A program made the translations under genes and the position numbers. Shown here piece by piece: positions 17,730 to 27,715 of a stretch of DNA of 64,000 bases. The notes under the pieces were generated by a model. That model was not told where the DNA came from. It did not search any database and saw nothing but the letters and a program-made list of their open reading frames with translations. Location of the stretch: positions 186,001-250,000 of the forward strand of contig NZ_PCQA01000007.1 in the NCBI RefSeq assembly GCF_002979915.1, given 5' to 3'. Origin of the DNA: Arthrobacter sp. MYb213 (GTDB taxonomy: Bacteria > Actinomycetota > Actinomycetes > Actinomycetales > Micrococcaceae). Position 1 is the stretch's first letter. The number at the start of each line of letters is the position of its first letter.

Positions 17730-19013
17730 CTAGAAAAGCTTTGGTTCGTAACTTTCGCCCTTGACCAGCGACGCATGCCATTCCAGCGCGGAAGCGTCGG
17801 TCAGTGAGGCCACCTGGTCGATGACCACGCGAAGTCGTCCTTGTTCATTCGCGGCATCCTTGTAGTCCGCAGCGAAGATCGGTTCGAGGTATTTATCTTC
17901 ATTATCTGACAATAGATCCACTAGATCAGTCAGTATCTGCCGTTGTTCCAAGTACATCGGCTGAAGCTCTTCTTTAGTCATCACGAAGTTTGCGGCAATA
18001 CCCTTCATCACCGCAATCTCGTGCTCGGTCTCCTCCGGAACTATCAGCTGCGCGTTGTACCGGGTGAGGTTTCCCTGCCCATACTCGCTGCGCGTGGCAT
18101 CCATCGCTGCCTGACAGAACCGACCAATAAATTGGCTGGTCATGTCCTTGAGCGCGGCCCGTGCTCGGCGCGAACCATCAGCATGTGAAACCCATTCTGC
18201 CGAAGCTTCCAGCCGTGCCAGCGCCGCATCGATATCGGCCTCATCCGTGGTGGGCAGGTACCAATCCTTGGTCACCTGCAACGCACGGTCACGCACCGAA
18301 GATTCCAACAACCAACGCAGCTGAAAACGTCCGCCAACAATCGCGTCTTCCACGTCATGGACCGAATAGGAAATATCATCAGCCAAGTCCATCACTTGGC
18401 CCTCCATGCAAACTCGTCCAGGGACCGAATCCGGTCCGCTACGCAACCAATCAAAAACTGGCTGGTCATCGGTATACACACCAAACTTCTTGGTCTGCTT
18501 CCCATTGCGTAGCGGCGCCTCTTCGCGTAACCACGGGTATTTACACGACGCGTCCAAGGCCGCCCGTGACAGGTTTAATCCTGCCGAGTGCCCGTTGTGT
18601 CGAAAAGTTTTTGTTTCCAAGCGAGTCAGCAGACGCAGGGTCTGCGCGTTGCCTTCAAAACCGCCAATGCCTTTGGCCAGTTTATTTAATGCTTTTTCAC
18701 CGTTATGTCCGAAGGGTGGGTGCCCCAGGTCATGGGCAAGACAGGCGGTATCAACGATGTCTGGATCGCAGCCCAAGGCCGCTCCGAGTTCACGTCCCAC
18801 CTGCGCTACTTCCAAGGAGTGAGTCAGTCGGGTGCGCACAAAATCGTTGAGCGTCGGAGAGACCACTTGGGTCTTGGCGCCCAGCCGGCGCAGCGCCGAG
18901 GAGTGCAAAACCCGAGCGCGATCACGTGCGAACGCGGTGCGATACGACTTCTTAGCCGGCTCGGGTACCCAACGTTCCTGATCAGCTTCGGTATATCCGT
19001 TGATCTGGGTCAT
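17730..19013 (-). CDS. dgt: dGTP triphosphohydrolase-like HD protein
   Basis: A 427-residue metal-dependent HD-domain hydrolase that splits dGTP or other dNTPs to the nucleoside and triphosphate, helping balance nucleotide pools. HD motifs are visible: RTRLTHSLEVAQVGRELG and CLAHDLGHPPFGHNGEKALN (about residues 60-110), and later MDLADDISYSVHDVEDA. Length fits the family. It is 37 bp after dusB and 68 bp before dnaG on the same strand. Confidence 0.95.
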   Translation of the reverse strand: MTQINGYTEADQERWVPEPAKKSYRTAFARDRARVLHSSALRRLGAKTQVVSPTLNDFVRTRLTHSLEVAQVGRELGAALGCDPDIVDTACLAHDLGHPPFGHNGEKALNKLAKGIGGFEGNAQTLRLLTRLETKTFRHNGHSAGLNLSRAALDASCKYPWLREEAPLRNGKQTKKFGVYTDDQPVFDWLRSGPDSVPGRVCMEGQVMDLADDISYSVHDVEDAIVGGRFQLRWLLESSVRDRALQVTKDWYLPTTDEADIDAALARLEASAEWVSHADGSRRARAALKDMTSQFIGRFCQAAMDATRSEYGQGNLTRYNAQLIVPEETEHEIAVMKGIAANFVMTKEELQPMYLEQRQILTDLVDLLSDNEDKYLEPIFAADYKDAANEQGRLRVVIDQVASLTDASALEWHASLVKGESYEPKLF

Positions 19014-19050
19014 ATTAGAAGTCTAGTGACCTTTTGGGTCACTCGCTGAC

Positions 19051-20247
19051 TTATCCACCGGAGATGTCTAACTCAGCGGCCTTAATCATCACTCGGTGCT
19101 CATCACTCATCTCCCGAGTGGACAACCATCCGTCGGGTAGGTGAGTTTTCTTCGGCGTTCCGGCGCGGCCACGAGTTCCTTCTGCGGCCGTTCCTGGGTA
19201 ACCCAAATCGAGATCGAGTTCGTTCAGTAGTTCACGCAGTCGTTCCAAGGAGGGCACCTGTGCCAGCTGGGAGCGGATGTCGCCGCCCACCGGGTAACCC
19301 TTGAAGTACCAGGCGATGTGCTTGCGGATATCGCGCATCCCTTTGCCTTCATCTTCAAAGAATTCGGCCAGCAGTTCACCATGGCGGTACACGGTATCGG
19401 CAACCTCACGCACTCCGGGGCGGAACCGATCGGCCCGGCCTTCGAAGGCTGCCTGCAGGTCACCAAAGAGCCACGGGCGGCCCTGGCAGCCACGGCCAAT
19501 AACCACTCCGTCTACGCCGGTCTGCTCGACCATTTCGATCGCGTCTTCGGCGCTAAAAATATCTCCATTGCCCAAGATTGGCATATCTGGCATTGCTTCA
19601 CGCAGGGTGGTGATTGAGTCCCAATCGGCCTTGCCCGCGTAGTACTGACGCGAGGTGCGCGCGTGTAGGGTGACCGCGGCGGCGCCGTGGTCACGAGCGA
19701 TCTTAGCCGACTCGATATACGTTAGGTGATCGTCGTCGATACCCTTGCGCATCTTGATGGTTAACGGCACCTCGCCCTTGGCGGCCTCTGAAGTTGCAGC
19801 CTCAATGATGGAGGTGAACAGGTCCGTTTTCCACGGTAGCGCCGCTCCTCCACCCTTACGGGTTACCTTTGGCACCGGGCAACCGAAATTCAGGTCAATG
19901 TGATCGGCTCGGTCTTCGTCGATGACCATGCGCACTGCGGCGCGGACGGTATTCGGGTCTACCCCGTAGATCTGGATGGATCGGAATTCTTCATCTGGAT
20001 CGTGGGAAATGATGCGCATCGATTCGGTATTACGTTCTACCAAAGCGCGTGCGGTCACCATTTCGGTGACATACACGCCACCACCGTATTCGCGGCACAG
20101 TCGACGGAACGCCCGGTTGGTGATGCCTGCCATCGGAGCCAAGATCACCGGTGTTTCAATGGTGTGCTTGCCCAATTGCAATGGAGGCAATTCGAGAGTC
20201 GGAACGTCGGTCGACGTACTAGTTTGGGTGGGAGAAAGAATCGTCAC
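19051..20247 (-). CDS. dusB: tRNA-dihydrouridine synthase
   Basis: An FMN enzyme that reduces uridines in the D loop of tRNA with NADPH. The 398-residue protein has PVILAPMAGITNRAFRRL near the start, the catalytic cysteine in HIDLNFGCPVPKV (about residues 116-128), RKGGGAALPWK, and the FMN-phosphate site GVDGVVIGRGCQGRPW. It heads the dusB-dgt-dnaG group. A serine/threonine-rich leader (about 20 residues) precedes the barrel, as in other actinobacterial DusB proteins. Confidence 0.96.
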   Translation of the reverse strand: MTILSPTQTSTSTDVPTLELPPLQLGKHTIETPVILAPMAGITNRAFRRLCREYGGGVYVTEMVTARALVERNTESMRIISHDPDEEFRSIQIYGVDPNTVRAAVRMVIDEDRADHIDLNFGCPVPKVTRKGGGAALPWKTDLFTSIIEAATSEAAKGEVPLTIKMRKGIDDDHLTYIESAKIARDHGAAAVTLHARTSRQYYAGKADWDSITTLREAMPDMPILGNGDIFSAEDAIEMVEQTGVDGVVIGRGCQGRPWLFGDLQAAFEGRADRFRPGVREVADTVYRHGELLAEFFEDEGKGMRDIRKHIAWYFKGYPVGGDIRSQLAQVPSLERLRELLNELDLDLGYPGTAAEGTRGRAGTPKKTHLPDGWLSTREMSDEHRVMIKAAELDISGG

Positions 20248-20349
20248 TAAACCAGTATCTCAAATATGCGCAAATCGCGGGTGAGATCTTTATCAATTCG
20301 GTACGTTTCACAGCTGGTTTATTCACCCCTCAAAAGGCAAAATTAGGGT

Positions 20350-20817
20350 ATGACAAGTAATTTTTCACTAGTGCGCTGGGTCTTGGCGGGCCTCGGAGCG
20401 CTATGTGTGGCGTTGGTTATAGCCGCATTAATCTCGGTTGCGATGCGACCGACCGCGCCGTTACTTCCACCGAATACCGCGGAGGGGGTCATTCAACGCT
20501 ATGTCATGGCCATTGCGGACGGTGATATCGCCGAGGCTAAGGACTACGTCGCGAATACTGCGGTGACCCAACTCTGTGATGTGTACACTTCCGAGAGTCA
20601 AGATCTCAACGTTGACCTGCTTAGTACGGTGATCACTGGTAATCAGGCAGTGGTTACCGTGAATTTTGTGGACAACCCCGGAGCCTTTGATTCGATCTTC
20701 GGCATCGGCAGTTACCCAGAAACCTTCGAACTGAGAAAATCCGCGGATGAATGGAAAATCCAGACAGCACCTTGGCAAGTTAATCTTTGCACCGACAAAG
20801 AAATGATCGGGTACTGA
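20350..20817 (+). CDS. Membrane-anchored protein with NTF2-like extracellular domain
   Basis: 155 residues. One N-terminal membrane helix (VLAGLGALCVALVIAALISVAM, about 10-31) is followed by an exported domain of about 115 residues with NTAEGVIQRYVMAIADGDIAEAKDYV, a pattern seen in lumazine-binding-like or NTF2-like stress proteins. Only two cysteines are present in the domain. It ends 2 bp before the start of the next gene, so the two are co-transcribed. Exact function unknown. Confidence 0.7.
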   Translation: MTSNFSLVRWVLAGLGALCVALVIAALISVAMRPTAPLLPPNTAEGVIQRYVMAIADGDIAEAKDYVANTAVTQLCDVYTSESQDLNVDLLSTVITGNQAVVTVNFVDNPGAFDSIFGIGSYPETFELRKSADEWKIQTAPWQVNLCTDKEMIGY

Positions 20818-20819
20818 TC

Positions 20820-22499
20820 ATGAGCACACTATCTACCCCACGTTCGACTCCGGCCGTCACCAGCCTGCGCCAACTCATCTTGCATGGACTGCTATTCATT
20901 GTGCTCATGGTGCTTGGGTCCGGACTATCCACCTTGATTACGATGGCTCTTCGAGGTTTTGTCCCCACCGACCCAGGGTCTTCGGAAATAGCGATTGGCC
21001 TGTCATTCACGCTCATTGCAGGACCTTTAGTGTGGTTCTTGTGGGGTCAGCTGAAACTTAAACTGCCTACGTTGCAACCTGCCGATTCGGCAATTTGGAC
21101 CATACAGGCCGCGGCGGTCTACGTGATCGCCTTGGCTATGTCCGCAGTGTCCTTGCTGCGTTTATTCTCCGAGCTCATCGATCCGACACGAGCCACCGAC
21201 TGGCAACCAATGCTCGGGGCCGCGCTAGGCTGGGGCCTGATTTTCATCTGGCAATACCGGATCCTCAAGAGCCCCAAATATGCGCCGACACAACTACCCT
21301 CACTTCCAGGAGCATTAGCGGCAGCTTTTGCACTGGTGTTATTTGCTATCTCAGCGGTGACCCTGTTGCAGATAGCCTTGGTTGAACTCATATCCCCGCA
21401 GCCAACATTGATCGGTCCGGCCTCGGCATTACCTAGCCTTTTGAGCGCCGCGGTATGGGCCGTGGGAGCAGGCGTGTTGTGGTGGTGGCAGTGGATCGTT
21501 CAGCGCGTGCACCGGATGGTCGACGAATTCACAGATTTTCTATTTATTCTGCTTTTTGTTGCCATCCCTGGCGTAATTACCCTGTTTAGTGCCGCGGTGT
21601 TGCTCGGGGTGCTCCTTCCCCTACCCGGCGCAGCAGACGGTGCCGCCGATGATCTCGCCAGCCAAACACCGCTCTTGCTTGCCGCGGTCTTGGTGGGTTC
21701 TATGACCTGGCTTTACCACCACACAAAGAGTGCATCGCGTCCTGCCCACGTCGCCGAGGCTGCGCGCCAGCTGATCAGTGGCGGATCCCTTGCGATCGGG
21801 GCCAGTGGGCTTGGCATGGTGATCAATGCGCTTCTGGCGGGTCTCGTCAGCGACTATGCGACTGCCGGTTCAACCAGCGTGTTGCGCTACGGCCTTGGAC
21901 TGTTGGTTATCGGCGGAGCAGCATGGGTATATTTCTTCCGCCCTCAGCGAGCGTCAGATCCCGCAAATCGGCGTATTTATCTGGTGCTGTTCTTCGGAGT
22001 CAGCGCGGTAGTCGCGTTGATTTCCCTGCTGGTGATCGCTTATCGGGTGTTTGAATTCTTGTTAGTCACCACCGGTTCGGGAAGCTTGCTCGACTTGATC
22101 CGGGCGCCTTTTGGTTGGCTGATAGCCACCGCTGCCGTGGCCGCGTATCACTTTGCACTGTGGCGTTCAGACCGAGAACGTCTGGCTACGGACCAGTCGA
22201 AGACTGTAGTACCGGTTCATCGCCCGGTGCTGACAACTCTGATGGTCGTTGCGCCACACGGATGCGAGCCGTTACTCGACGAACTGCGCAAGCTGCCAGG
22301 GATTGGACTTCATTGGATTCCTGCCGCGGGAGCAAAACCGGAGCAAGCAAAGTTCAGTGAACTATTGCAGTCGATTACTGCCCATGCGCAGAGTGCGCCA
22401 TCGGGCCTACTAGTAAATATCGACTCTGAGGGTCAGACGCAATATACCGTTCTCGCGTTAGTGGCGGGCCAAGAAACCTCAGACGCCGGCCGAGACTAA
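20820..22499 (+). CDS. Polytopic membrane protein, DUF5671-like
   Basis: About 559 residues from the ATG at 20820; an earlier in-frame start at 20787 lies inside the previous gene and lacks support. Roughly 12 hydrophobic segments occur in three or four similar blocks, each with a short acidic or arginine turn (for example RVHRMVDEFTDFLFILLFVAIPGVITLFSAAVLLG), which is what repeated DUF5671 units look like. The last 100 residues are soluble and hydrophilic. It forms a two-gene unit with the gene at 20350. Function unknown. Confidence 0.7.
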   Translation: MSTLSTPRSTPAVTSLRQLILHGLLFIVLMVLGSGLSTLITMALRGFVPTDPGSSEIAIGLSFTLIAGPLVWFLWGQLKLKLPTLQPADSAIWTIQAAAVYVIALAMSAVSLLRLFSELIDPTRATDWQPMLGAALGWGLIFIWQYRILKSPKYAPTQLPSLPGALAAAFALVLFAISAVTLLQIALVELISPQPTLIGPASALPSLLSAAVWAVGAGVLWWWQWIVQRVHRMVDEFTDFLFILLFVAIPGVITLFSAAVLLGVLLPLPGAADGAADDLASQTPLLLAAVLVGSMTWLYHHTKSASRPAHVAEAARQLISGGSLAIGASGLGMVINALLAGLVSDYATAGSTSVLRYGLGLLVIGGAAWVYFFRPQRASDPANRRIYLVLFFGVSAVVALISLLVIAYRVFEFLLVTTGSGSLLDLIRAPFGWLIATAAVAAYHFALWRSDRERLATDQSKTVVPVHRPVLTTLMVVAPHGCEPLLDELRKLPGIGLHWIPAAGAKPEQAKFSELLQSITAHAQSAPSGLLVNIDSEGQTQYTVLALVAGQETSDAGRD

Positions 22500-22510
22500 A
22501 GCTGCAGTTT

Positions 22511-23497
22511 TTAGCCTCGGTTGCGTCGAGTTTTTCCGCTGCCGCTCACCGAGGCGAGCGCGACTGCCAGCAGCGTCAACACCGTTCCGGCCACGGTGGC
22601 GAAGCTGATGTGTGAACCGGCGGTGGGCACTACTAGATCAAGCAATAGGGATCCGAGCAACTGGCCACAGATCATACATAGCCCGGTAAAAAGCACGCCC
22701 AAATGCTTGACCATGAATGCTGAGACACCGATAAACACGCACCCCAGCAGGCCTCCAACGTAGAACCACCACTGTGTGGGGAAGTTTCCTCCGGTGGAGG
22801 CTATGGGTAAACGAATCAGGATGATCATTCCCAGCATGAGCGTGCCCACCACAAAGTTCATGAGTGTGGCGGTCAACGGGTTTCCATAAGCCTGAGCTTG
22901 GACTCCGTTGGACGCAGATTGGTAGCCCATCAGCACGCCGACAATCAATGAGAAAACCATGGGAAACAGTAACGTCCCCAACTCAACGTCGGTGACAATG
23001 CGTGGACTGACCGCCCAGAGCACGCCAACCACTGTCAGTAGCGCGCCGATCATTCGTAGTGCACTAATCTTTCGCGGACCGGCAGGCCCAAATCCGAGTC
23101 GGTCCACAATCATCGAACCCACGGTTTGGCCGGTCACCAAGCTCACCGTAAAAAGTGCCACACCCACAATGGGCACCGCGGTGGACTGACTGACCACCAC
23201 AAATGCACCGACCATGCCAGCAGCCAAATACCACCAAGGAAACTGTCGTTGCCTAATCACCCGTGGGATAGTTTGTGCGGCCCTTCGCGGACCAGGTAGC
23301 AGCAGATGAATCAGCGTTAGGGCCACCAATCCCCCCACAAAGCTGACCAGCGCGGCGGCAAAAGGGTCCGCTAATTGCACGCCCAAAGCGCCATTAACGC
23401 GGCTCTGAATTGGCATCAGCAACCCGGTAGCCACGGCGATGATCAGATATGCCAGTCTCGTCCCTGGGCTCAAGGCCGGGCTTACGGATTGATTCAC
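22511..23497 (-). CDS. DMT-family transporter (DUF606/YdcZ duplicated)
   Basis: A 328-residue integral membrane protein with about ten helices in two homologous halves. Each half starts with a glycine-rich helix followed by a short asparagine-containing turn (LLMPIQSRVNGALGVQLADPFAAALVSFVGG and VGVLMGYQSASNGVQAQAYGNPLTATLMNFVVG), the mark of the DUF606 (YdcZ) branch of drug/metabolite transporters. Substrate unknown. It converges on the gene ending at 22499 with 11 bp between the stops. Confidence 0.85.
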   Translation of the reverse strand: MNQSVSPALSPGTRLAYLIIAVATGLLMPIQSRVNGALGVQLADPFAAALVSFVGGLVALTLIHLLLPGPRRAAQTIPRVIRQRQFPWWYLAAGMVGAFVVVSQSTAVPIVGVALFTVSLVTGQTVGSMIVDRLGFGPAGPRKISALRMIGALLTVVGVLWAVSPRIVTDVELGTLLFPMVFSLIVGVLMGYQSASNGVQAQAYGNPLTATLMNFVVGTLMLGMIILIRLPIASTGGNFPTQWWFYVGGLLGCVFIGVSAFMVKHLGVLFTGLCMICGQLLGSLLLDLVVPTAGSHISFATVAGTVLTLLAVALASVSGSGKTRRNRG

Positions 23498-23546
23498 TAC
23501 TTAGTCTTTCTCAAATGTGTGACACAAAGTGTGTGCCGGGAGAACA

Positions 23547-23584
23547 AAAAACGGGACCAGTTCAAATGAATTGGTCCCGTTTTT
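23547..23584 (-). terminator. Terminator of the GNAT-glyS unit
   Basis: AAAACGGGACCAGTTCA pairs with TGAATTGGTCCCGTTTT with one mismatch. It lies just after the stop of the reverse-strand acetyltransferase gene, and the reverse strand continues with T's, as an intrinsic terminator does. Confidence 0.85.
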
Positions 23585-23591
23585 GATTGGT

Positions 23592-24518
23592 TTAGCTACT
23601 GTGGTCGCTAGCCAGGATATGCGTAGTCGAGATGACCGTAGCCTGCTCCACGCTTGCCAGTGCATCAACCAAGGAGGAGAGCACAAACATCGAGGAGTCG
23701 ACTTCGAGCTTGACCGGGTATTGGTACACCAGCATGGCCACCAGGTCACGGATCGACTCGGCAACCTGATCATCGCTGTATTCCGGGTTGAAGCCCACCA
23801 ACACGTCGGTTGGTGACTCTTCGCGTGCCGGAATGTAGCTAATCGCGAATGCCAAGATCTTGCCGCCGTCAACACGTGGTCGGTCACGCAATACGATAGC
23901 CCCTTGGGCACCGGTGCGGTCATCGAGCAACATCTTCTGCGCCGAGCCCAAGGTCATCTTCGCCGGGTCCCACTGGTGGGTGGCGTTATAGAAGTCCATC
24001 ACCAGTTTGGTCAGCTCTACGCTGCCGGTGGCGATGTCCTCGATGACGCGGTCATTGGTGTCAAACACCGGTTCGGCCAGCGCACCGGGTTCAACAATCA
24101 CATCACGCGAAACCTGAATCTCACCCAAACCCAGTGCGGTACAGAAGCCCTGTGCCGCGGTGGCCGGGTCCCCGGCAGTCACCGTGTAACGCGACTTCAG
24201 CTCGGTGCTCTGCCCCGCAGGAATCAGTTCACGTAAATGTGCCACCAAAGCCGTGCCCACACCTTGTCGACGCTGGCCCGGAGCCACCTCAACATAAAGC
24301 CACAAACGCTGCGGGTGCAACGAGGAGGCAAAGATGACGCCAGCACCAATGGCTACCGATTCACTGGTAGCCACCAACGTGCGTGAAAACGGCGAATCGC
24401 TATTCTCACGCAGCATCGTGCGGTCCTGATGAGCGTGTGGGGACAGCGGATCGCCAAAGAGCTGCAGCAGTTCGAGGTCATCGCCCGAACGCCAGGGGCG
24501 AATCTCTAGGTCGCTCAT
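23592..24518 (-). CDS. Tandem GNAT acetyltransferase
   Basis: 308 residues. The N-terminal half is a clear GNAT domain with the acetyl-CoA loop VAPGQRRQGVGTALVAHL (about residues 78-95). The second half (about 150-308) looks like a degenerate GNAT fold (TELVMDF to KILAFAISYIPAREESPTDVLVGFNPEY), as in double-GNAT proteins of the MshD type. It follows glyS by 5 bp on the same strand and is likely co-transcribed. The substrate is not known; MshD itself is not claimed. Confidence 0.8.
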   Translation of the reverse strand: MSDLEIRPWRSGDDLELLQLFGDPLSPHAHQDRTMLRENSDSPFSRTLVATSESVAIGAGVIFASSLHPQRLWLYVEVAPGQRRQGVGTALVAHLRELIPAGQSTELKSRYTVTAGDPATAAQGFCTALGLGEIQVSRDVIVEPGALAEPVFDTNDRVIEDIATGSVELTKLVMDFYNATHQWDPAKMTLGSAQKMLLDDRTGAQGAIVLRDRPRVDGGKILAFAISYIPAREESPTDVLVGFNPEYSDDQVAESIRDLVAMLVYQYPVKLEVDSSMFVLSSLVDALASVEQATVISTTHILASDHSS

Positions 24519-24523
24519 GCGCT

Positions 24524-25909
24524 CTAGGCTCCGTTCAGACGCTCGGATAGGTAGGTCGTAACCTGGTCCAAGGCCACGCGTTCCTGCGCCATGGTGTCGC
24601 GTGAGCGGATGGTCACTGCCTGGTCTTCGAGGGTGTCGAAGTCCACGGTGATGCAGAACGGAGTACCAATCTCATCCTGACGACGGTAACGACGGCCGAT
24701 AGCCCCGGCATCATCAAAGTCAATGTTCCAGCGCTTGCGCAGTTCCGCTGCCAGATCCTTAGCCTTAGGCGACAGCGATTCGTTGCGCGATAGTGGCAAC
24801 ACGGCGGCCTTGACCGGAGCCAAGCGTGGGTCCAGCTTCAGCACGGTGCGCTTGTCCACGCCACCCTTGGTGTTCGGTGCCTCGTCCTCGGTGTAAGCAT
24901 CCACCAAGAAAGCCATCATGGAACGGGTCAGGCCAAAGGAAGGCTCAATGACAAACGGTACGTAGCGTTCGCCGGAGGCCTGGTTGAAGTAGGACAGGTC
25001 GGTGCCCGATGCGTCCTTGTGGCTGGTCAGGTCGTAATCGGTACGGTTGGCGACGCCCATCAGCTCGCCCCATTCCGAACCCTGGAAGCCAAAGCGGTAC
25101 TCGAAGTCGATGGTGCCGGCAGAGTAGTGCGCACGATCGTCTTCTGGCACATCAAACTGGCGCAGGTTTTCTGGGTTCAGGCCTAGGTCCAAGAACCAAG
25201 CCCAGCAAGCATCCACCCAGTGCTTGAACCATTCATCGGCTTCTTCTGGTGCGGTGAAGAACTCGATTTCCATCTGTTCAAACTCGCGGGTACGGAAGAT
25301 GAAGTTACCTGGGGTAATTTCGTTACGGAAAGCCTTGCCGATCTGGCCGATGCCAAAAGGTGGCTTCTTGCGGCTCGCGTTGAGCACGTTGGCGAAGTTC
25401 ACAAAGATACCCTGAGCGGTTTCCGGACGCATGTACGCCATACCAGCCTCGGTATCCAGTGGACCCAAGAAGGTCTTCATCAGGCCGGAGAACTGCTGTG
25501 GCTCGGTGAACTGGCCCTTAGTTCCGCAATCTGGGCAGGCGATTTCGCTCATGCCGTCTTTGGGATCGCGACCCTTCTTCGCAACGAATGCCTCGATGAG
25601 GTGATCTTCGCGGTGGCGCTTGTGGCACTGGGTGCACTCAATGAGCGGATCGGTGAAGGTCTTCACGTGGCCGGAGGCTTCCCATACTGCCTTAGGCAGG
25701 ATGATGGACGAGTCCAGTCCCACCATGTCTTCGCGCCCGCGCACAAAGGACTGCCACCATTCGCGCTTGATGTTTTCTTTCAGCTCGGTGCCTAGTGGCC
25801 CGTAATCCCATGCGGAACGGGAACCACCGTAAATTTCACCAGCCTGAAAAACGAATCCGCGACGTTTCGCGAGGGAAATAACCTGATCAAGCTTGGACTG
25901 TGGCGCCAT
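24524..25909 (-). CDS. glyQS: Glycyl-tRNA synthetase, dimeric type
   Basis: Charges tRNA-Gly. A class II synthetase of about 461 residues from the ATG at 25909, which has GGAG 6 bp upstream; a TTG at 25921 would place that site inside the gene. Seen are [19 protein letters not shown], a zinc-binding insert with [13 protein letters not shown] and CPDCGTKGQ, motif 2 ([25 protein letters not shown]) and a C-terminal anticodon-binding domain from about residue 360. The length fits the archaeal/actinobacterial alpha2 form. Confidence 0.97.
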   Translation of the reverse strand: MAPQSKLDQVISLAKRRGFVFQAGEIYGGSRSAWDYGPLGTELKENIKREWWQSFVRGREDMVGLDSSIILPKAVWEASGHVKTFTDPLIECTQCHKRHREDHLIEAFVAKKGRDPKDGMSEIACPDCGTKGQFTEPQQFSGLMKTFLGPLDTEAGMAYMRPETAQGIFVNFANVLNASRKKPPFGIGQIGKAFRNEITPGNFIFRTREFEQMEIEFFTAPEEADEWFKHWVDACWAWFLDLGLNPENLRQFDVPEDDRAHYSAGTIDFEYRFGFQGSEWGELMGVANRTDYDLTSHKDASGTDLSYFNQASGERYVPFVIEPSFGLTRSMMAFLVDAYTEDEAPNTKGGVDKRTVLKLDPRLAPVKAAVLPLSRNESLSPKAKDLAAELRKRWNIDFDDAGAIGRRYRRQDEIGTPFCITVDFDTLEDQAVTIRSRDTMAQERVALDQVTTYLSERLNGA

Positions 25910-26110
25910 CTTCAACTCCAAAGGAAAGTACGAGGCCGCTGGTTGCGGTCCGTAGGAAACACATACCGCTTAAGCCTATCGCGTCCGTCTCGTGGGACGC
26001 ACACTTCACGGGTGCCCAAGCGCATCCAGTCCCGTGTTTGATCCGCCACAAAAGTCGGTGCGCGGCTGAAAAGCATTCACAGTCACTCCTCGATGCGAGA
26101 TGATGTAAGC

Positions 26111-26338
26111 ATGGCAAATTCCGAGGTATTCCCCATCCAGATCCGTGACGAATCCATTCGCCTAGGACAGCTACTGAAGCTGGCGTCCTTAGCCGAAGAC
26201 GGAATTCACGCCAAACAGCTGATCGAAGACGGTCAGGTGCTGGTCAACGGCAAGATCGAAACTCGCCGTGGCGCCCAGATGCGCAATGGAGACACCATCT
26301 CCGTGCGCGGCGAATCGGTAGTTGTCGAAACCGCGTAG
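26111..26338 (+). CDS. S4-domain RNA-binding protein (RqcP/YbcJ-like)
   Basis: A 75-residue protein made almost entirely of an S4 domain: IRDESIRLGQLLKLASLAEDGIHAKQLIEDGQVLVNGKIETRRGAQMRNGD. It is of the small YbcJ/RqcP type that binds rRNA or tRNA on ribosomal particles. The ATG at 26111 (MANSEVFP) is preferred to 26093. It is divergent from glyQS and followed by a perfect terminator. Confidence 0.85.
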   Translation: MANSEVFPIQIRDESIRLGQLLKLASLAEDGIHAKQLIEDGQVLVNGKIETRRGAQMRNGDTISVRGESVVVETA

Positions 26339-26356
26339 TTCAATTTATATTCTGCG

Positions 26357-26403
26357 CTTGTGGCGGTGTCTCCTTTTATTGGAGACACCGCCACAAGTTT
26401 TTT
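26357..26403. terminator. Strong bidirectional terminator
   Basis: A perfect 17-bp stem (CTTGTGGCGGTGTCTCC and complement) with a 7-nt loop, followed by six T's. It separates the S4 gene and the converging esterase gene. Confidence 0.93.
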
Positions 26404-26418
26404 ACAAGATTCAACTTC

Positions 26419-27075
26419 TTACTCGGCTTCGGTTTTTAGGACTACTGTGCTGAGAAATTCGTGCACGTGAGCCATCTCCTGCGCATTGACCGAGTGCAAC
26501 ATATTTGAGTAGAGCACCTTGGTGAGATGAACCTCGGTGGTCGCCCAACCATGGGTGTACTCAACTTTTTCCGCCGTAATCACCGGATCTTCTTGATCAC
26601 GTCCCCAGAAAAGTGGCTTGCGCAGCTGGCGGAGTTTTTCGTCATTGAAGAAGCCAGTACCTTCTTCGGGAACCGCAAAACCAGAGAGGCCCACAACGGT
26701 TTTGATGGCCTCCGGCTGATGACGCAACAACGAAGTGGCCACGGCCATGCCCATTGAGAATCCAAGCAGGCTCACCGAGGAATGTTGCTTGCTAATTGGC
26801 TCCAGCCAACTCCACAAATCAGTGATTGCTGATTTCACTTCAGTGAAGGAGTAATCCAGATCTTGCATTAGTGGGAACCAGGTGAAACCCGGCCCCAGTG
26901 CTTGCGGTGCACGCACGGAGACAATGGTGAATTCCTCGGGCAGCATAGGAGCCAAGCCCATGAGGTCTTCTTCATTAGATAGGTAGCCGTGCAAGAGCAC
27001 GAGCAACGGAGTACCCGCCCGTTCTTCCTCGGGACGAGACCAGATGACTGTAGGATTCCAAGTTTTTTCGTTCAC
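26419..27075 (-). CDS. Alpha/beta hydrolase (phospholipase/carboxylesterase type)
   Basis: A 218-residue serine esterase of the YpfH / carboxylesterase-2 group. The nucleophile elbow is GFSMGM (about residues 102-107), the oxyanion region is LLHGYLSNEEDLMGLAP and the strand after it is FTIVSVRAPQALGPGFTWFP. The expected acid and histidine lie in WGRDQEDPVI and YTHGWATTEVH positions. Cytoplasmic, no signal peptide. Substrate unknown. It stands alone between two terminators. Confidence 0.85.
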   Translation of the reverse strand: MNEKTWNPTVIWSRPEEERAGTPLLVLLHGYLSNEEDLMGLAPMLPEEFTIVSVRAPQALGPGFTWFPLMQDLDYSFTEVKSAITDLWSWLEPISKQHSSVSLLGFSMGMAVATSLLRHQPEAIKTVVGLSGFAVPEEGTGFFNDEKLRQLRKPLFWGRDQEDPVITAEKVEYTHGWATTEVHLTKVLYSNMLHSVNAQEMAHVHEFLSTVVLKTEAE

Positions 27076-27276
27076 CTAACTAGTCAACCAGAATCCTGCG
27101 CGCTTTGATCCGCAAGGGTGGTCGCAAGTCTTTTGTTGCAATAGCATAAACTTCAAAAATCATCTTACATTCTGTTCATAAACATGTTTGACTAGTGATA
27201 ATTATTCAAATACGTAGCACCACCGGTCATAGGTCTTGGTGATCGACAGGGGCCGATTCGCAGAATTACGGGACTC

Positions 27277-27666
27277 ATGGACGAGATGGAAATAACACAA
27301 CTGATCGATTCTAATGAATTGCAAGATTTCGGTTTCATGGAGGACGATCCACTGGGCGGTTCAACTTTCGTGGAATCGACCTTTAGCGCTATTCCGCTAT
27401 TAACGGGAATATTTGCCGTGCTCTTTATCCTTTTCGTGGGCTTCATCATTTACATCGCAGTTCGAAATTACAAGGCCACCAGAAAAGCAGGATTTGATCC
27501 GTTTACCCTACAGACAGACGTGACCACCCGGTTGGCTCGCTCACAGATGCTCGCTCCCAAGAAAACAACGGAACAGAAACTATCCGAGCTAGATGATCTG
27601 CTTACACGCGGAGTCATTTCTCGCGAGGAATATACGCAAGCTCGAAGCCAAGCGCTGCGTGACTAA
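27277..27666 (+). CDS. SHOCT-domain membrane protein
   Basis: 129 residues. One membrane helix (LLTGIFAVLFILFVGFIIYIAV, about 46-67) separates an acidic N-terminus from a cytoplasmic tail. The tail ends with a SHOCT domain (KLSELDDLLTRGVISREEYTQARSQAL), a short helical unit often at the ends of membrane or phage-related proteins and thought to mediate oligomer contacts. The ATG at 27277 has a nearby ATG at 27286 as alternative. Function unknown. Confidence 0.78.
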   Translation: MDEMEITQLIDSNELQDFGFMEDDPLGGSTFVESTFSAIPLLTGIFAVLFILFVGFIIYIAVRNYKATRKAGFDPFTLQTDVTTRLARSQMLAPKKTTEQKLSELDDLLTRGVISREEYTQARSQALRD

Positions 27667-27680
27667 TTTGTCTTAATCCA

Positions 27681-27709
27681 TTGACATCAAGTTACCGATT
27701 GGTAACAAT
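27681..27709 (+). promoter_or_regulatory. Promoter with embedded palindrome; leaderless start
   Basis: TTGACA (27681-27686) and a TAACAAT element (27703-27709) form a consensus-like core promoter. The spacer contains the inverted repeat GTTACC-GATT-GGTAAC (27691-27706), running into the -10. The predicted transcription start is at or next to the GTG codons at 27713/27716 and there is no ribosome-binding site, so the SGNH gene is probably leaderless and controlled by a repressor at this site. Confidence 0.7.
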
Positions 27710-27715
27710 GTAGTG